A DNA stretch of 64,000 nt from Aestuariibacter sp. A3R04 (GTDB taxonomy: Bacteria; Pseudomonadota; Gammaproteobacteria; Enterobacterales; Alteromonadaceae). The stretch lies in the NCBI RefSeq assembly GCF_018860805.1, contig NZ_JAHKQR010000011.1, positions 986,366-1,050,365 of the forward strand. The letters are read 5' to 3'. Under the pieces are notes generated by a model. It had not been told where the DNA came from. It searched no databases and was given only the letters and a program-made list of their open reading frames with translations. Below, piece after piece: positions 15,712 to 26,284 of the stretch. Position numbers and translations under genes: made by a program. The first letter of the stretch is position 1; each line of letters begins with the position of its first letter.

Positions 15712-17807
15712 CGGCAAAGCACCCAACATTTGTGAATGTTACTGTGACGGGCGAAGTCTTCAGGAATTGTGCTTTTTGAGATATCGTCTATATCCCCATA
15801 GCCTGCGTTATTCAACGCGGTAACATCCAGTTTAAACCCTCTGCGATTGTTTGAAAAAATAACCGTACCATTTGTATTCAAGCACTTAAGTGCATCGGTT
15901 AGTAACGCCACATGGTCTCGTTGTACATCAAAAGTGTCCTGCATGCGTTTCGAATTTGAAAATGACGGTGGATCAATGAAAATGATGTCGTACCTGCCTG
16001 GGTGTGTTTTCAACCAGGTAGTACAATCGGCCTGAATGAATGCAGAAGCACAGCTTACTTTGTTCAAATGCATATTGTCTTTAGCCCAATCGAGATAGGT
16101 CTTTGACATATCTACTGTGGTTACAGAACGCGCTCCACCGAGAGCTGCATGAACCGAAACGCTTCCGGTGTAAGAAAACAGGTTAAGTACGTCTTTGTCT
16201 TTTGACAATTGTGCAACACGCTGGCGGGTGATACGGTGATCCAGAAATAAGCCTGTATCTAGGTAGTCTGTCAGGTTCACTAATAACCGCGCACCATTTT
16301 CATATACCGTCAGACGCTCTCCTTGCTGTGCCATTTTTTCATATTGGTTGCGACCTTTCTGCTGGCTGCGTACCTTAAGCACGATTTTCTTCGGGTCAAC
16401 CCCCGTTACTGCCGGCAGATGCAGTAATACTTCTTGTAGTCGTCGTCTTGCTTTGTCTTCTGATACTGTTTTAGGTGGTGCATACTCTTGCACGACTAAC
16501 CAGTCGTCGTAAACATCCACTGCAACGTTATAGTCCGGTAAGTCACCGTCGTAAATCCGATAGCAGTTGGTATCCTGCTTTTTCAACCAGCTCTTGGTTT
16601 TTTTTAGATTTTTACGCAAGCGATTGGCAAACTCATGGTTGTCACCATCATCGCCAAACTGCTTCAGATTATCAGCATCGAGTTCGTAATTCACTAAACG
16701 ACATTCAAGCTTGCCGTTGTTCAATGCATACTCTTTTGTCGAACGCAATTTCATCACGCGAAGTAAATCGCGGTTGCTACTTAGCACAGACACATTCCAG
16801 CCGCCCCAGTGCTGCTTGAGGCTCTTGCCGAGTTGAGAAAAAAGAGGAATGAGGTCAGTTAGTTCACCCAGACGTTCACCATAAGGCGGGTTAAACACCA
16901 AATAGCCCGAGTCGTTAATGTCGGGAAAGGCATTCACAGCGTCCGCAACGTTAAACACAATGTCTTTAAATACACCCGCCTGATCGGCATTTTTACGGGC
17001 AACCGCAACGAGTTTACGATCAATATCTGAAGCAACTATGGTTGTTTCACATTCTTTTTGCCCCTGTAATGCATCATCCTGCATCGATTCCCACAGAGCG
17101 GCATTGTGCTGAAGCCAACGATTAAACCCCCAGTAGCTACGTTTGATACCAGGCGCAATGTTTCTTGCAATATAGGCAGCTTCAATGGCCAACGTGCCGG
17201 AACCGCAGAACAGATCATACAGCGGCTTTTGTTGATTTTCAGTCCAACCCGAACGCATTAACATGGCGCATGCAACATGCTCTTTTAGTGGCGCTTCACC
17301 AGTTTGAGTGCGATAAGCCCGCTGGTGTAGACTGTTACCCGACATATCTAAACCAATGGTTACCTGATCGCGATGACATCGAGCCCATACAGGAACATCT
17401 GCGAGACGCTTTTCAACGGAAGGACGTTGATTTTGCTCTTCAAGAAATTGATCCACAATGGCATCTTTAATTCGAACTGCGCCGAATTGGGTATTTTTAA
17501 TTGCCCGATTTGTTCCGGAAAACTGTACTGACAAGGTGTGACTGGCTTTCATGTGCAAAGGCCAGTCTACAGACATTGCGGTATCATAAAGTGCCTCTGC
17601 TGAATCGCACTTCCCTTCCGCCAGTACCCAAATTACCCGATTAGCCAGCCTCGACCAGAGGCACAGCGTATAAGCCTGCGCTAATGTGCCATCGAAATAC
17701 ACGGTCCCCGGTGATGTTCTGCATTGGGCACCTTCGCAAAGTGTTTCCACTTCTGTTTTGAGTAGTTCGTCCAACCCTCGGCTGGTAGTAACAATTATTC
17801 GATTCAT
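15708..17807 (-). CDS. rlmKL: bifunctional 23S rRNA methyltransferase RlmKL
   Basis: This encodes 699 residues, the length of E. coli RlmL (702). It makes m2G2445 and m7G2069 in 23S rRNA. The N-terminal part has a THUMP domain (about 40-155). A first SAM-dependent fold carries LYDLFCGSGTLAIEAAYIAR and the catalytic motif FNPPYGERLGE (about 306-316). The second fold near 520-660 has NLFSYTGSVSVHA and IIFIDPPSFSNSKRM. Both catalytic halves are intact. It heads a tight run rlmKL, glutaredoxin-like, uup, DUF3466 with overlapping ends. E. coli has zapC and ycbX between pyrD and rlmL; both are absent here. Confidence 0.95.
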   Translation of the reverse strand: MNRIIVTTSRGLDELLKTEVETLCEGAQCRTSPGTVYFDGTLAQAYTLCLWSRLANRVIWVLAEGKCDSAEALYDTAMSVDWPLHMKASHTLSVQFSGTNRAIKNTQFGAVRIKDAIVDQFLEEQNQRPSVEKRLADVPVWARCHRDQVTIGLDMSGNSLHQRAYRTQTGEAPLKEHVACAMLMRSGWTENQQKPLYDLFCGSGTLAIEAAYIARNIAPGIKRSYWGFNRWLQHNAALWESMQDDALQGQKECETTIVASDIDRKLVAVARKNADQAGVFKDIVFNVADAVNAFPDINDSGYLVFNPPYGERLGELTDLIPLFSQLGKSLKQHWGGWNVSVLSSNRDLLRVMKLRSTKEYALNNGKLECRLVNYELDADNLKQFGDDGDNHEFANRLRKNLKKTKSWLKKQDTNCYRIYDGDLPDYNVAVDVYDDWLVVQEYAPPKTVSEDKARRRLQEVLLHLPAVTGVDPKKIVLKVRSQQKGRNQYEKMAQQGERLTVYENGARLLVNLTDYLDTGLFLDHRITRQRVAQLSKDKDVLNLFSYTGSVSVHAALGGARSVTTVDMSKTYLDWAKDNMHLNKVSCASAFIQADCTTWLKTHPGRYDIIFIDPPSFSNSKRMQDTFDVQRDHVALLTDALKCLNTNGTVIFSNNRRGFKLDVTALNNAGYGDIDDISKSTIPEDFARHSNIHKCWVLCR

Positions 17808-17865
17808 AGATCTCTACAAATGCAGTACCCTTTCGCACTGCATAATTAAAAGGTGGTAGGCAGGA

Positions 17866-18873
17866 TTACAGCGCTTCCGCGATGGTGCGAATTAATGCAG
17901 GCCCCTGATAGATAAACGCTGAGTAGACCTGAATTAACGAAGCGCCGGCATTTAGCCGTTCTTTTGCAGTTTTTGCATCGTGTATACCACCAACACCAAT
18001 TATTGGCATGGCTCTGTCCAACGATTTTGCGAGTTTTTGTGTGACTTCTAAACTCATTTCAGTGAGCACCTCGCCACTTAGTCCGCCCGCCTCTTCCGCA
18101 TGAGGTAACCCCTGTACGGCATCCCTGCTCAGCGTTGTATTCGTTGCAATTACGCCGTCCATTTTAGCATTCACCAGTGAACGAGCAATACTGTCAATTT
18201 CACGTGCGTCGAGATCAGGAGCAATTTTAATAAACAAGGGGACGTATTTTCCGTGGGTTTGACACAGGGTTTCCTGCGCTTGTTTTAGCCCCGTTAACAA
18301 ACTGTCCAATGCTTCGCCGTATTGCAGATTTCGCAAACCCGGCGTATTGGGAGAAGAGATATTCACTGTAATATAGCTGGCGTACGGGTACACCTTGTTT
18401 AAACAAATGAGGTAGTCGTTGAGTGCGTGTTCTTCAGGCGTGTCTTTGTTTTTTCCAATATTGATACCAACAGGGCCGGAAAACCGCGACGCCTTTACCT
18501 GATTCACCAGGTGGTCGACACCGTAGTTATTGAAACCCATGCGATTAATGATGGCGCGTTTTTCAGGCAGTCGGAATATTCTTGGCTTCGCGTTACCAGG
18601 TTGACCTACGGGGGTGACGGTACCAACCTCAACAAATCCAAACCCCATACTGCCAAATGCATCTATGCACTCACCGTTTTTATCCAGTCCAGCAGCAAGG
18701 CCTACTGGGTTTGGAAAGGAAATGCCTGCTACTTTAACGGGCTTCTGTACAGTTGGTTGACTGTAAACCCATTTTAAAGGCGTGTGTTGGGTGCGATGCA
18801 GCCACTTAATAGCAAAATCGTGACTTTTTTCGGGTTCGCATTGTAACAAAAGCTTTTGAGCGATAGATTGCAT
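17866..18873 (-). CDS. pyrD: dihydroorotate dehydrogenase (quinone), class 2
   Basis: This encodes 335 residues. It oxidises dihydroorotate to orotate with FMN and passes electrons to the quinone pool; membrane association is through the N-terminal helices ([20 protein letters not shown]). FMN and substrate motifs include [40 protein letters not shown] (with the catalytic serine of class 2 enzymes), [10 protein letters not shown] and [12 protein letters not shown], then [10 protein letters not shown]. The stop is 58 bases upstream of the rlmKL start, so the genes may be cotranscribed. It is separated from gdhB by a strong terminator. Confidence 0.96.
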   Translation of the reverse strand: MQSIAQKLLLQCEPEKSHDFAIKWLHRTQHTPLKWVYSQPTVQKPVKVAGISFPNPVGLAAGLDKNGECIDAFGSMGFGFVEVGTVTPVGQPGNAKPRIFRLPEKRAIINRMGFNNYGVDHLVNQVKASRFSGPVGINIGKNKDTPEEHALNDYLICLNKVYPYASYITVNISSPNTPGLRNLQYGEALDSLLTGLKQAQETLCQTHGKYVPLFIKIAPDLDAREIDSIARSLVNAKMDGVIATNTTLSRDAVQGLPHAEEAGGLSGEVLTEMSLEVTQKLAKSLDRAMPIIGVGGIHDAKTAKERLNAGASLIQVYSAFIYQGPALIRTIAEAL

Positions 18874-18890
18874 GGCGTGTCTCTAACAAA

Positions 18891-18912
18891 AAGCCCTGTG
18901 GAAACAGGGCTT
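18891..18912 (-). terminator. terminator after the glutamate dehydrogenase gene
   Basis: AAGCCCTGT (18891-18899) pairs perfectly with ACAGGGCTT (18904-18912) around a 4-base loop; on the minus strand a T-run follows. It isolates the GDH gene from pyrD. Confidence 0.85.
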
Positions 18913-18935
18913 CATTATTTCATGATGAACGTATT

Positions 18936-21900
18936 CTAATGGCTAGACTTAGCGCTTAAAAGCATCAATTCGCGTAAAGCGACAGAAAATTTCGCAAATT
19001 CGTGCGTAGCGCTGGTTTTGAACTCAGACATCATGTGATACCAACGCTGTAATAGCGCCTGATTACTGTCCACCCACGTATTTAATATTTCATCTGCATC
19101 GTTGCTGTCCGGTCTTGACTGCAACAAGTTAAGCGTAATCGCGCGTTGTTGCCAGTCTAACTCTTCCCGGTAGGAGGCACGCGCCAGAGCCTGCCAATGA
19201 TTGCTCACATTCTGGTTAGTGATTTGATCGAGGAACCAATGTAGCTCCAATTTCGCTCCCAGTTGGAAATACAACTTGGCAATAACAGATGTTTCGTGAT
19301 TATCAATCTCATCAATTTGAGCTAAATCTAGACTAGAGAACAAATTTGAGAAACTGGCGACCTTATAGGCCAGCGCTTGCGGTACACCTTGTTTCACCAG
19401 TTCACTGGTGGTATTTTCAAGTGCTGCATATTCACTTTCAACTAAGTAGTGCTGCATGTTTTCTTGCAGATTATTAAAGGTGTTGCGATACGCTTCAATG
19501 GCGGAATGAATACCCAGAGATTTATTGCCGTGACGAATATACCAACGTGCTGTACGGCGCATGATACGTCGTGCACTCTCGAGTATTTTCAGTTGCAAAT
19601 CAGCATCTATCACGTTGTCCAACGATTCTACTTCTTTCCATAAAGGCTCGATGTTGAATATACCTTTGACGACCGCGTAAGCATCAGCAATTTCATCAAC
19701 TGTAGCGCCGGTTTCTTCCTGCATACGGGAAACAAAGTTTAATCCCATGTCGTTGACAATATTATTGGTTAATTTTGTCGCGATAATCTCTGCCCGCAAT
19801 GGATGCTGTTCCATTTGCTCCCCATACTTGTCCCTCAATACAGGAGGGAATGCGTTGACCAACAGTTTGCCGTGGTAGGGGTTGTCAGTAATTTCCGGAA
19901 TGTTAAATGCGTCTTTTAACACCATTTTACCGTAAGCGATCAGTACGCTTAATTCTGGTCTGGTGAGTCCTCTGTCAGACGCAACTCTATCTGAAATCTC
20001 ATCGTCGGAAGGAATAAATTCCAACTCGCGATTTAATGCACCATCACGCTCAAGACCGTGAATAAAGCGCAGTTGCTCCTTCAACTGTGACACCCCTGCT
20101 CGTTCGGTAATTGAAATAGACTGCGTTTGTCTGTAGCAGTCCTGGAGCACGATTTTCGCTACGTCGTCGGTCATGTCGTACAGCAATTTATTGCGCTGCT
20201 TAATCGTAAGATCGCCATTATTCACCAGACTGTTGAGCAAGATTTTAATGTTTACTTCATTGTCAGAACAATCCACGCCACCAACATTGTCGATAAAGTC
20301 AGTATTGACACGACCGCCATTAGCGGCGTATTCAACCCGACCAAGCTGCGTTAGCCCAAGGTTCCCACCTTCACCAATTACTTTAGCACGAACATCACCA
20401 CCGTTTACTCGTAAATCGTCATTTGCGCGGTCACCCACGTCTGTATGAGACTCTTTCTTACTCTTAATGTAAGTACCAATACCCCCGTTCCAGATTAAGT
20501 CAACGGGCATTTTTAAAATGTTGTGTATGAGTTCATTTGGCGTCATGGATACCTGCCTGGTTCCAAGCCATTTTTTCATTTCGGGCGTTAACTTTATTGA
20601 CTTGCTCGCCCGACTAAATACACCGCCCCCCTTTGAAATAAGGGAGGTATTGTAGTCCTCCCAGCTTAAGCTTGGGTTTTCAAATAAGCGCTTGCGTTCC
20701 TCGTAACTGGTTTTTGCATCCGGGTTGGGATCAAAGAAAATATGTAAATGGTTAAACGCTGAAACCAACCGCGTGTGTTTAGAGAGCAACATGCCGTTAC
20801 CAAATACGTCGCCAGCCATATCTCCAATTGCCACTGCAGTAAATTCCGTAGTTTGGCAATCGATGCCAATTTCGCGGAAATGCCGTTTGACCGACTCCCA
20901 CGCACCACGTGCGGTGATACCCATTTTTTTGTGGTCATATCCCACACTGCCGCCTGAAGCGAAAGCATCACCAAGCCAAAAGTTGTATTCTTCTGATATG
21001 CTGTTTGCAATGTCAGAAAACGTCGCAGTGCCTTTATCGGCGGCCACCACCAGGTAAGGATCGTCTTCGTCCAGCCTAACCACGTCTTTAGGTGGGACAA
21101 TTTCACCATTGACAATATTGTCAGTAATATCCAACAAACTGCGAATAAAAGTGCGGTAACAGGCTTGACCTTCGGCTTGGAAAGCTGCGCGCCCGCCCTC
21201 TGTAGGTAGTTGTTTACACACAAAACCACCTTTAGCGCCCACCGGAACGATAACCGTATTTTTGACCTGCTGAGCTTTTACCAGGCCTAGTATTTCAGTT
21301 CTGAAATCTTCCTGCCTGTCAGACCAACGCAACCCACCTCGGGCTACTTTTCCGCCGCGCAAGTGAACACCTTCAACCCGAGGGCTGTAGACGAATATTT
21401 CAAACTTGGGAAGTGGCAGCGGCATTTCAGGAATGCGCTCTGGCAGTAGCTTGAACGACACATATGGCTTTTCGTCACCATTGTGGTCAGCTTGGTAGAA
21501 GTTGGTGCGCAAAGTAGCCAGCATCATATCCAGATAACGACGAATGATGCGGTCATCATCGAGATTGCTTACGTTGTCCAGTTGCTCTTTAATGCGCTCA
21601 AGCAATGCCTCTTCTTTCTTGGCGCTGCGTTTTAATGCGGGATTAAAGCGCAATTCAAAAAACTGTACCAAATTCTTAGCGATACTTGGATAAGCTGACA
21701 GCGTGTTTGCGATATAATCTCGGCTAAATGAACTACCTGTCTGACGCATATATTTTGCATAAGCTCGCAAAATTGTCACTTTGCGTCCTGTCATACCGGC
21801 GCCGAGAATAAGACGATTGAACGCATCGTCTTCTAAGGTATTTTCCCATACTTTTGCGAAAGCATCCTGAAACAGGGTTTGGGCTTTCTCCATGTCGAAA

Positions 21901-23774
21901 TCCTTGCCGGACTTATGCAACATAGTGAAATCCATCACCCAGTTGAGCAGGTTGTTGGAGCAAGTTACTTTGTAAGGGCTTTCGTCAATCACCCGCAAGC
22001 CAAAGTTTTCCAGCATTGGTAAGACGTCGGAAAGATGAATAGGCTCGGCGCGGTGAAACAGTTTTAGTTTCACGACTTCGCTGTTAGCATTTTCCTCCTG
22101 AGGTCGGTAAAACAACATATCCAGTGTGTGTTCATCGCTTAGTTGTTCTAATTTTTCAATATCGATGAGAGCCGCACTGGGCAAGTTTTGTTCTGTATAG
22201 CTGCGCGAGAAAGCGTTGTTGTACTTGCGCTCCAAGGCTTTTCCTGTCGCTTCCCCGTGGGCCGCTTTTATTGATGATGCCAGGCGATCATTCCAGGTCT
22301 TGGTCAGCTCAATGATGTTTTGCTCTATTTCCTTCACATCGTATTCCACATTGTTGTTTTTTACTCTCGCAATATAGTGTGTTCTTGCGTAAACCGACTC
22401 AGAGAAGAACGTTGTAAATTCTACCTCTTCGTCTGTGCCGAAGGAGCGTTGAAGCAGCGCTTGGGTGTCTTTGCGCAGTTGCGTGTTGTACCGCTCTCTG
22501 GGAACAAAAACCATACAGGAAATAAAGCGGCCGAATACATCTTTGCGCACAAATAAGCGGGTTATCCCGCGCTCCTGCATCTGAAATATTCCCATGATAA
22601 TTTGGGCCATTTCGTCAGCTGGCGTTTGCAATAGTTCGTCGCGGGGATAGGTCTCAATAATATTTACAAATGCTTTATATGCGTGAGTACCAGGCTCATA
22701 GCCGGATAAACTGCAAATCTCCTTTATACGACTGGCTAAGACAGGGACTTCAGTGGCACTGGAATTGTAAAACGATGCACTGAACAAGCCGAGAAAACGA
22801 TGTTCTCCAATGACCTGACCATCATCGTTGAAAACTTTTACACCAACATAGTCCATATGTGCAGGGCGATGAACCCTTGAACGAGAATTGGTTTTTGTGA
22901 GCATAAGCGGATTACCGCTTAATGCTTCAACCCTTGCCGACGGCGCCTGATTGGAAATAAGCCTTTCCCGTTTAGTCACCGATTTTTTCATCAGCCCGAG
23001 GCTGCTAGCATCATCTGGGATCCAGCGATAATCACCTTCAATGGCTTTTGCACCATAGAACCGATACCCCATCATAGTGAAATTGTGATCGGCTAACCAA
23101 GACAGAAAATGCAGCGTTTGTGCTTTCTTCTCATTGTCGATAGGCCATTTGAGACTGTCTGCATTGTCGATAACATGTTCGAGTTTTCCAGCCATTGCCT
23201 GCCAGTCTTCAACCGCAAGTGACACCTCGTCAACCACGGAGCGCAACTCTTTGGTCAACGCGTCGATGTCTGACTTAGCTGTTTGGCGGTCAATTTCAAT
23301 AAGTAAAACGGTTTCCTTTACTGTAGACTTCGCTTTTTTTCCATTGTCGACAAACGCTTCCACAACGTTATTTTGATCGCGTTTTAACGAAATCGGGCTG
23401 TGTAACATAAGGTGAGAGGTAATATTCAGGCGGTTGAGTGCCATCCTCACTGAGTCAACCAAAAACGGCATGTCACGGACAATGATTTCAACAATGGTAT
23501 GGCTTGAATGCCATCCGTGTTTCGCTATTTCAGGGTTAAACACCCGGATATAAGGTGATGATGAATCGAAAGTAGAAAAAACGTTCCACAGGCTTAACGT
23601 TGCGCCGTAAAGGTCGCTGTCGTTGCGATCTTCCAGGTCGTCATTTGAAATAGCCTGAAACAAGTGTTGTCCAAATTGTTTTACTAACGCATTGTGACGG
23701 GCGTCTACTTTTTTTTCGATCAAAGAAAAAACATTATCAAGCAGCACCGACTGCCGCTGAGAGGTGACTGTCAT
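18936..23774 (-). CDS. gdhB: NAD-dependent glutamate dehydrogenase, GDH-180 class
   Basis: This encodes 1612 residues, the size of the GDH-180 family known from Pseudomonas (GdhB) and Streptomyces. It deaminates glutamate to 2-oxoglutarate with NAD, a catabolic role. The N-terminal ~700 residues hold ACT-like regulatory segments. The catalytic core begins around residue 790: GGLRWSDRQEDFRTEILGLV, QQVKNTVIVPVGAKGGFVCK (substrate lysines), then WLGDAFASGGSVGYDHKKMG and GDMAGDVFGNGML. The NAD-binding part includes VIGEGGNLGLTQLGR and NTDFIDNVGGVDCSDNEVNI. The helical C-terminal third is typical. It stands as a single gene with its own terminator. Confidence 0.96.
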   Translation of the reverse strand: MTVTSQRQSVLLDNVFSLIEKKVDARHNALVKQFGQHLFQAISNDDLEDRNDSDLYGATLSLWNVFSTFDSSSPYIRVFNPEIAKHGWHSSHTIVEIIVRDMPFLVDSVRMALNRLNITSHLMLHSPISLKRDQNNVVEAFVDNGKKAKSTVKETVLLIEIDRQTAKSDIDALTKELRSVVDEVSLAVEDWQAMAGKLEHVIDNADSLKWPIDNEKKAQTLHFLSWLADHNFTMMGYRFYGAKAIEGDYRWIPDDASSLGLMKKSVTKRERLISNQAPSARVEALSGNPLMLTKTNSRSRVHRPAHMDYVGVKVFNDDGQVIGEHRFLGLFSASFYNSSATEVPVLASRIKEICSLSGYEPGTHAYKAFVNIIETYPRDELLQTPADEMAQIIMGIFQMQERGITRLFVRKDVFGRFISCMVFVPRERYNTQLRKDTQALLQRSFGTDEEVEFTTFFSESVYARTHYIARVKNNNVEYDVKEIEQNIIELTKTWNDRLASSIKAAHGEATGKALERKYNNAFSRSYTEQNLPSAALIDIEKLEQLSDEHTLDMLFYRPQEENANSEVVKLKLFHRAEPIHLSDVLPMLENFGLRVIDESPYKVTCSNNLLNWVMDFTMLHKSGKDFDMEKAQTLFQDAFAKVWENTLEDDAFNRLILGAGMTGRKVTILRAYAKYMRQTGSSFSRDYIANTLSAYPSIAKNLVQFFELRFNPALKRSAKKEEALLERIKEQLDNVSNLDDDRIIRRYLDMMLATLRTNFYQADHNGDEKPYVSFKLLPERIPEMPLPLPKFEIFVYSPRVEGVHLRGGKVARGGLRWSDRQEDFRTEILGLVKAQQVKNTVIVPVGAKGGFVCKQLPTEGGRAAFQAEGQACYRTFIRSLLDITDNIVNGEIVPPKDVVRLDEDDPYLVVAADKGTATFSDIANSISEEYNFWLGDAFASGGSVGYDHKKMGITARGAWESVKRHFREIGIDCQTTEFTAVAIGDMAGDVFGNGMLLSKHTRLVSAFNHLHIFFDPNPDAKTSYEERKRLFENPSLSWEDYNTSLISKGGGVFSRASKSIKLTPEMKKWLGTRQVSMTPNELIHNILKMPVDLIWNGGIGTYIKSKKESHTDVGDRANDDLRVNGGDVRAKVIGEGGNLGLTQLGRVEYAANGGRVNTDFIDNVGGVDCSDNEVNIKILLNSLVNNGDLTIKQRNKLLYDMTDDVAKIVLQDCYRQTQSISITERAGVSQLKEQLRFIHGLERDGALNRELEFIPSDDEISDRVASDRGLTRPELSVLIAYGKMVLKDAFNIPEITDNPYHGKLLVNAFPPVLRDKYGEQMEQHPLRAEIIATKLTNNIVNDMGLNFVSRMQEETGATVDEIADAYAVVKGIFNIEPLWKEVESLDNVIDADLQLKILESARRIMRRTARWYIRHGNKSLGIHSAIEAYRNTFNNLQENMQHYLVESEYAALENTTSELVKQGVPQALAYKVASFSNLFSSLDLAQIDEIDNHETSVIAKLYFQLGAKLELHWFLDQITNQNVSNHWQALARASYREELDWQQRAITLNLLQSRPDSNDADEILNTWVDSNQALLQRWYHMMSEFKTSATHEFAKFSVALRELMLLSAKSSH

Positions 23775-23900
23775 GGTTTAACCTTAATTAGTCGTAAGTG
23801 CACAGAATCCTTACCTATTTTCGCTAAAGTTGCACAACAATAAAAGTGCTTTTTTAACGCTTTATTAACAGCATAGATAACTATGCAGAAAAGGCATAAA

Positions 23901-23924
23901 AAAAAGGGCCTAATGACCCTTTTT
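23901..23924 (-). terminator. terminator after the RND exporter gene
   Basis: AAAAAGGG (23901-23908) pairs with CCCTTTTT (23917-23924) and the minus-strand reading continues into more T. It lies 24 bases after the exporter stop and ends the envelope cluster. Confidence 0.8.
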
Positions 23925-23947
23925 AGTAATTAACTATGCAAAAATAA

Positions 23948-26275
23948 TTACACGTCAGGGTCGTTTTTATTCCACCAGAGGAATCTCGCTAACGCAGGTA
24001 ATACGATAATTGCCCCTAACATGTTCACCAGGAACATAAACGTGAGCAAAATACCCATATCCATTTGGAATTTCAGTGTGGAGAAAACCCACGTACTGAC
24101 ACCAACAGCCAGTGTAATACCTGTAAACAACACAGCACTGCCCCGCTCTTTTAGCGCATCAAGATAAGCTTGTTGAACCGTTTCCCCAGCTTTTAACTTG
24201 TGACTCATTGTAGACAGTATGTAAATACCATAATCTACGCCAATCCCCACCCCTAGTGCGATTACTGGCAGTGTAGATACGGTCAGTCCTATTTGAAGGT
24301 AGGTCATCAGTGCTTGGGCCAAAATGGAGACCACATAAAGCGGTAGTACGACGGACAAAGTAGAACGCAACGACCGAAAACTCAACAGGCACAGTAAAAT
24401 TACCGCCCCGAATACATAAAGCATCATTGGCGATTGTGCGTCGGCTACAGCCTCGTTGGTTGCCGCCATGACTCCTACAGGCCCAGAAGCAAGACTAAAT
24501 TTAACATCGTCAGTTTCATAATCGGTACGGTAGTTTTTCACGGCTTTAACAATATGAGAGATTGTTTCGGCCTTGTGGTCTTCCATAAACAAAATAATAG
24601 GCATCACAGAACAATCACCGTTTAACAATCCGGACGACGTAGGCACTAGCGATATATCCTGAGCCAGGGTTTGCTGGTTTCTCGGCAACACCTGCCATTT
24701 AACATTTCCCTCGTTGTATCCCGCGTTGACATTCTTTGCCACTGATGCCAGAGAAACCGCGGATTGAACACCTTTGACGTTCTCCATTTTCCACTGGAAA
24801 TCGTCCATTGCGCGCATCACACTGTAAGACGTACACGCTTCTGGTGTGGTTTCAACCACCACCGATAGATAATCGACAGTGACGGCATATTTATCGGTAA
24901 TGAGGAATGTATCCTGATTGTAGCGCGAGCTTTCCTGCAATGACGGTGCTCCGGCGTGAAGGTCGCCTATTTTCATTTGTTGTGACTGAATCACGCCAAA
25001 AACAAACAACACTGCCGTAACTGCCATGATCACTACAGCGGGCTTCTTGTGCGTACAGGCAGCAATAGCACGCCAAAATGCGGTGTTGCTCTGCTCTTTT
25101 TTATTAAACTGCTTGACGTAGTTTTCATCGAGTTTAAGGAAACTCATTAAGACTGGCAGCAAAATAAGATTGGTGAGAATAATAACAGCCACCCCCATAC
25201 TCGCAGTAATGGCCAATTCCCGGATGATGCCAATATCAATAACAAGCAGTGTCATGAACCCCACCGTATCTGACAGCAGTGCTATACCGCCCGGCACCAA
25301 CAAGGCGCGGAATGCACTCATCGCGGCGTGTTGTGCGCCCATACCTGCAACCGCCTTTTTCTCTACGGCGTTGATCATTTGTACGCCGTGGCTCACTCCT
25401 ATGGCAAAGACCAAAAACGGCACCAATATAGACATGGGGTCCAAACCGAAGCCCAATACGGTCAATAAACCCAGTTGCCAAACAACGGCTACAATGGAAC
25501 AGGCTAGAGGAAGTATGGTCATCATGATGTTTCTGGAGAAGAAATACACCATGACTGCCGTAATAGCCAAAGCAATGGCAAAGAAAAGCACCACATCTTT
25601 TGCTCCATCGGCAACATCACCAATCATTTTGGAAAAGCCGATGATGTGAATGGAGATCGTATCTGTTTCAAATTTTTGTCTTACGTCTTGCTCTAAATCC
25701 TCAGCAACAGTCAGCATATCGAGAGGCTCGCCTGTTTTAGGGTCAAGATCGAGCAACTGAGTTGTAACCATGGCACAGCTGTAATCATTCGACACTTGTC
25801 GACCGACAATTTTTGCCTTTTCAACGTTCACTGCAACCTGATTCAGAGCCTCGGCGCGAGAAGAATCAAAATCTGCCGGTATAACCGGCCCCCCGGAAAA
25901 CCCCCCTTCTACAATTTCTGTAAACCGGGTTGATGGGGCAAATAAACTGACGACTAAAGAGCGATCTACCCCATTGATAAAAAACAGAGCATCGTGAACC
26001 TGTTGCAGCGTATCCATAAACGCCTGGTTGTAAATATTGCCACTGGCATCACACACCGAGACAAGCACACTGTTTGCGCCGCCAAAGTCCTTTCGGTGCT
26101 TCATGTATGTTTGCATATAGGGATGATTTAACGGCACGTTTTTTTCAAAACCGGCGTCTAAGTGCATCATCGATGCCTGAAAACCAAGATATACCGTCGC
26201 CAACAGGAACAGACAAACGACGATTTTCCGGTATCCAAAGATTAATCTTTCTAATAATGTTGTAAGCATGGACAT
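23948..26275 (-). CDS. RND superfamily exporter (MMPL/COG1033 type)
   Basis: This encodes 775 residues. The topology is that of a short RND protein: one helix at 14-34 (YRKIVVCLFLLATVYLGF), a large periplasmic loop, five or six helices around 225-390, a second loop starting after about 430 with CTHKKPAVVIMAVTAVLF, and a matching helix bundle at the C-terminus (MMLYVFGAVILLCLLSFRSL, then VIALGVGIGVDYGIYILS). The conserved GVGIGVDYGIY and FAIGVSHGVQM helices correspond to the proton-relay region. The family exports hydrophobic molecules such as hopanoids or lipids. It starts 9 bases after the YCF48-like gene, with which it is clearly cotranscribed. Confidence 0.85.
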   Translation of the reverse strand: MSMLTTLLERLIFGYRKIVVCLFLLATVYLGFQASMMHLDAGFEKNVPLNHPYMQTYMKHRKDFGGANSVLVSVCDASGNIYNQAFMDTLQQVHDALFFINGVDRSLVVSLFAPSTRFTEIVEGGFSGGPVIPADFDSSRAEALNQVAVNVEKAKIVGRQVSNDYSCAMVTTQLLDLDPKTGEPLDMLTVAEDLEQDVRQKFETDTISIHIIGFSKMIGDVADGAKDVVLFFAIALAITAVMVYFFSRNIMMTILPLACSIVAVVWQLGLLTVLGFGLDPMSILVPFLVFAIGVSHGVQMINAVEKKAVAGMGAQHAAMSAFRALLVPGGIALLSDTVGFMTLLVIDIGIIRELAITASMGVAVIILTNLILLPVLMSFLKLDENYVKQFNKKEQSNTAFWRAIAACTHKKPAVVIMAVTAVLFVFGVIQSQQMKIGDLHAGAPSLQESSRYNQDTFLITDKYAVTVDYLSVVVETTPEACTSYSVMRAMDDFQWKMENVKGVQSAVSLASVAKNVNAGYNEGNVKWQVLPRNQQTLAQDISLVPTSSGLLNGDCSVMPIILFMEDHKAETISHIVKAVKNYRTDYETDDVKFSLASGPVGVMAATNEAVADAQSPMMLYVFGAVILLCLLSFRSLRSTLSVVLPLYVVSILAQALMTYLQIGLTVSTLPVIALGVGIGVDYGIYILSTMSHKLKAGETVQQAYLDALKERGSAVLFTGITLAVGVSTWVFSTLKFQMDMGILLTFMFLVNMLGAIIVLPALARFLWWNKNDPDV

Positions 26276-26284
26276 AGCAGTGAA

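Noticed and set aside
20666-21229. A 187-codon minus-strand frame overlapping the glutamate dehydrogenase gene in another frame
   Set aside because: Lies within the catalytic core of an intact conserved protein; out-of-frame shadow.
25170-25649. A 159-codon plus-strand frame inside the RND exporter gene
   Set aside because: Antisense shadow of conserved transmembrane helices; no ribosome site.
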